A stretch of DNA of 64,000 nucleotides. It comes from Thiobacillus sp. SCUT-2 (GTDB lineage: Bacteria > Pseudomonadota > Gammaproteobacteria > Burkholderiales > Thiobacillaceae). The notes under the pieces were generated by a model that had not been told where the DNA came from, did no database searches, and was given only the letters and a program-made list of their open reading frames with translations. Of this stretch, positions 63,743 to 64,000 are shown one piece after another; the first letter of the stretch is position 1, and each line of letters opens with the position of its first letter. Position numbers and translations under genes: made by a program. The DNA is taken from assembly GCF_035621355.1 (NCBI RefSeq), contig NZ_CP141769.1, positions 2,604,001-2,668,000 on the forward strand, written 5' to 3'.

Positions 63743-64000
63743 TCAGCCTGGCAAGGGAAGGAAAATGGAAAACACGGTGTGGCCCGGCCGGCTCTCGCAC
63801 TCGATGGTACCGTGGTTCTGCGCGACCAGCGTCTGTGCCACGGCGAGCCCGAGGCCGCTGCCGCCCTCGCGGCCGGACACCAGCGGAAAGAAGATCTGCT
63901 CGCGGATCGCGTCCGGGATGCCGGGGCCGTTGTCGATGATCTCGACGCGCATGCCGAGCTGATACTTGCGGCTTTCGAGCGTGATCTGGCGCGCCACGCG
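63743..64000 (-). CDS. ntrB: NtrB nitrogen sensor kinase, C-terminal fragment (runs off the window)
   Basis: The last 85 codons or so are visible. They hold the HATPase G-boxes DNGPGIPDAIREQIFFPLVSGREGGSGLGLAVAQTL and the typical end HGTIECESRPGHTVFSIFLPL, a very good fit to NtrB/NR(II). It is a PII-controlled kinase/phosphatase of NtrC. The upstream part, including the PAS and H-box, lies outside the window. The stop is 5 bp before the ntrC ATG. Confidence 0.9.
   Translation of the reverse strand, partial: RVARQITLESRKYQLGMRVEIIDNGPGIPDAIREQIFFPLVSGREGGSGLGLAVAQTLVAQNHGTIECESRPGHTVFSIFLPLPG

Overview
The window looks like chromosome from a high-GC, chemolithoautotrophic, sulfur-oxidising betaproteobacterium, most likely Thiobacillus or a close relative. 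This is inferred from three things: a phosphoribulokinase, a complete oxidative-type (reverse) dsr operon with DsrEFH, DsrL and DsrN, and betaproteobacterial gene neighbours such as dusB-fis-purH-purD and hemA-prfA-prmC. No rRNA, tRNA, insertion sequence, prophage or CRISPR array was recognised.

Layout. 1-9.5 kb is housekeeping: leuS 5' end, a GlcG/HbpS-like protein, phosphoribulokinase, a MoaD-like protein without the terminal diglycine, uvrD, two small membrane or secreted proteins, a LOG-family protein, polA and mscL. 9.6-20.7 kb holds dusB-fis-purH-purD-tsaC-hemF, a very divergent class A PBP and a NarX/NarL-type two-component pair. 20.8-23.9 kb has a PAS-GGDEF-EAL protein and a PrxQ-like peroxiredoxin. 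23.9-30.8 kb is a tightly overlapped five-gene surface-glycan or protein-glycosylation operon (TPR-GT41, DegT aminotransferase, WbqC, sulfotransferase, methyltransferase). 31-37 kb has an orphan gene, a K+ channel-like protein, a DHOD-like protein paired with a pyruvate:ferredoxin oxidoreductase, and a DUF2798-like membrane protein.

37.2-51.4 kb, on the minus strand, is the sulfur-oxidation operon dsrABEFHCMKLJOPNR followed by cysG, which makes its sirohaem. Strong stem-loops lie after dsrB and after dsrC, and a palindromic operator candidate lies upstream of dsrA. Divergent from dsrA is an accessory cluster (51.8-55.5 kb): a 73-residue protein, a Cas6/Cmx6-like RNA endonuclease homologue with no CRISPR in sight, a cysteine-free DsrC paralogue (RspA type), a two-domain sulfurtransferase, an unknown protein and a TauD-like dioxygenase. 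The pairing of a CRISPR-RNA-processing fold with the dsr locus is the most unusual feature here.

55.6-58.8 kb is hemA-prfA-prmC. 58.9-61.9 kb is an HPr-rel-A type cassette (Tat-exported CTPGYW protein, PqqD-like protein, HprK-related kinase, nucleotidyltransferase), a poorly understood presumed modification system. 61.9-64 kb has grxD and the ntrC/ntrB pair, the latter cut by the window edge.

Three loci carry inverted arrays of 7-bp repeats. hemF and uvrD each carry an in-frame palindromic-repeat insertion, so small repeat elements are active in this genome.
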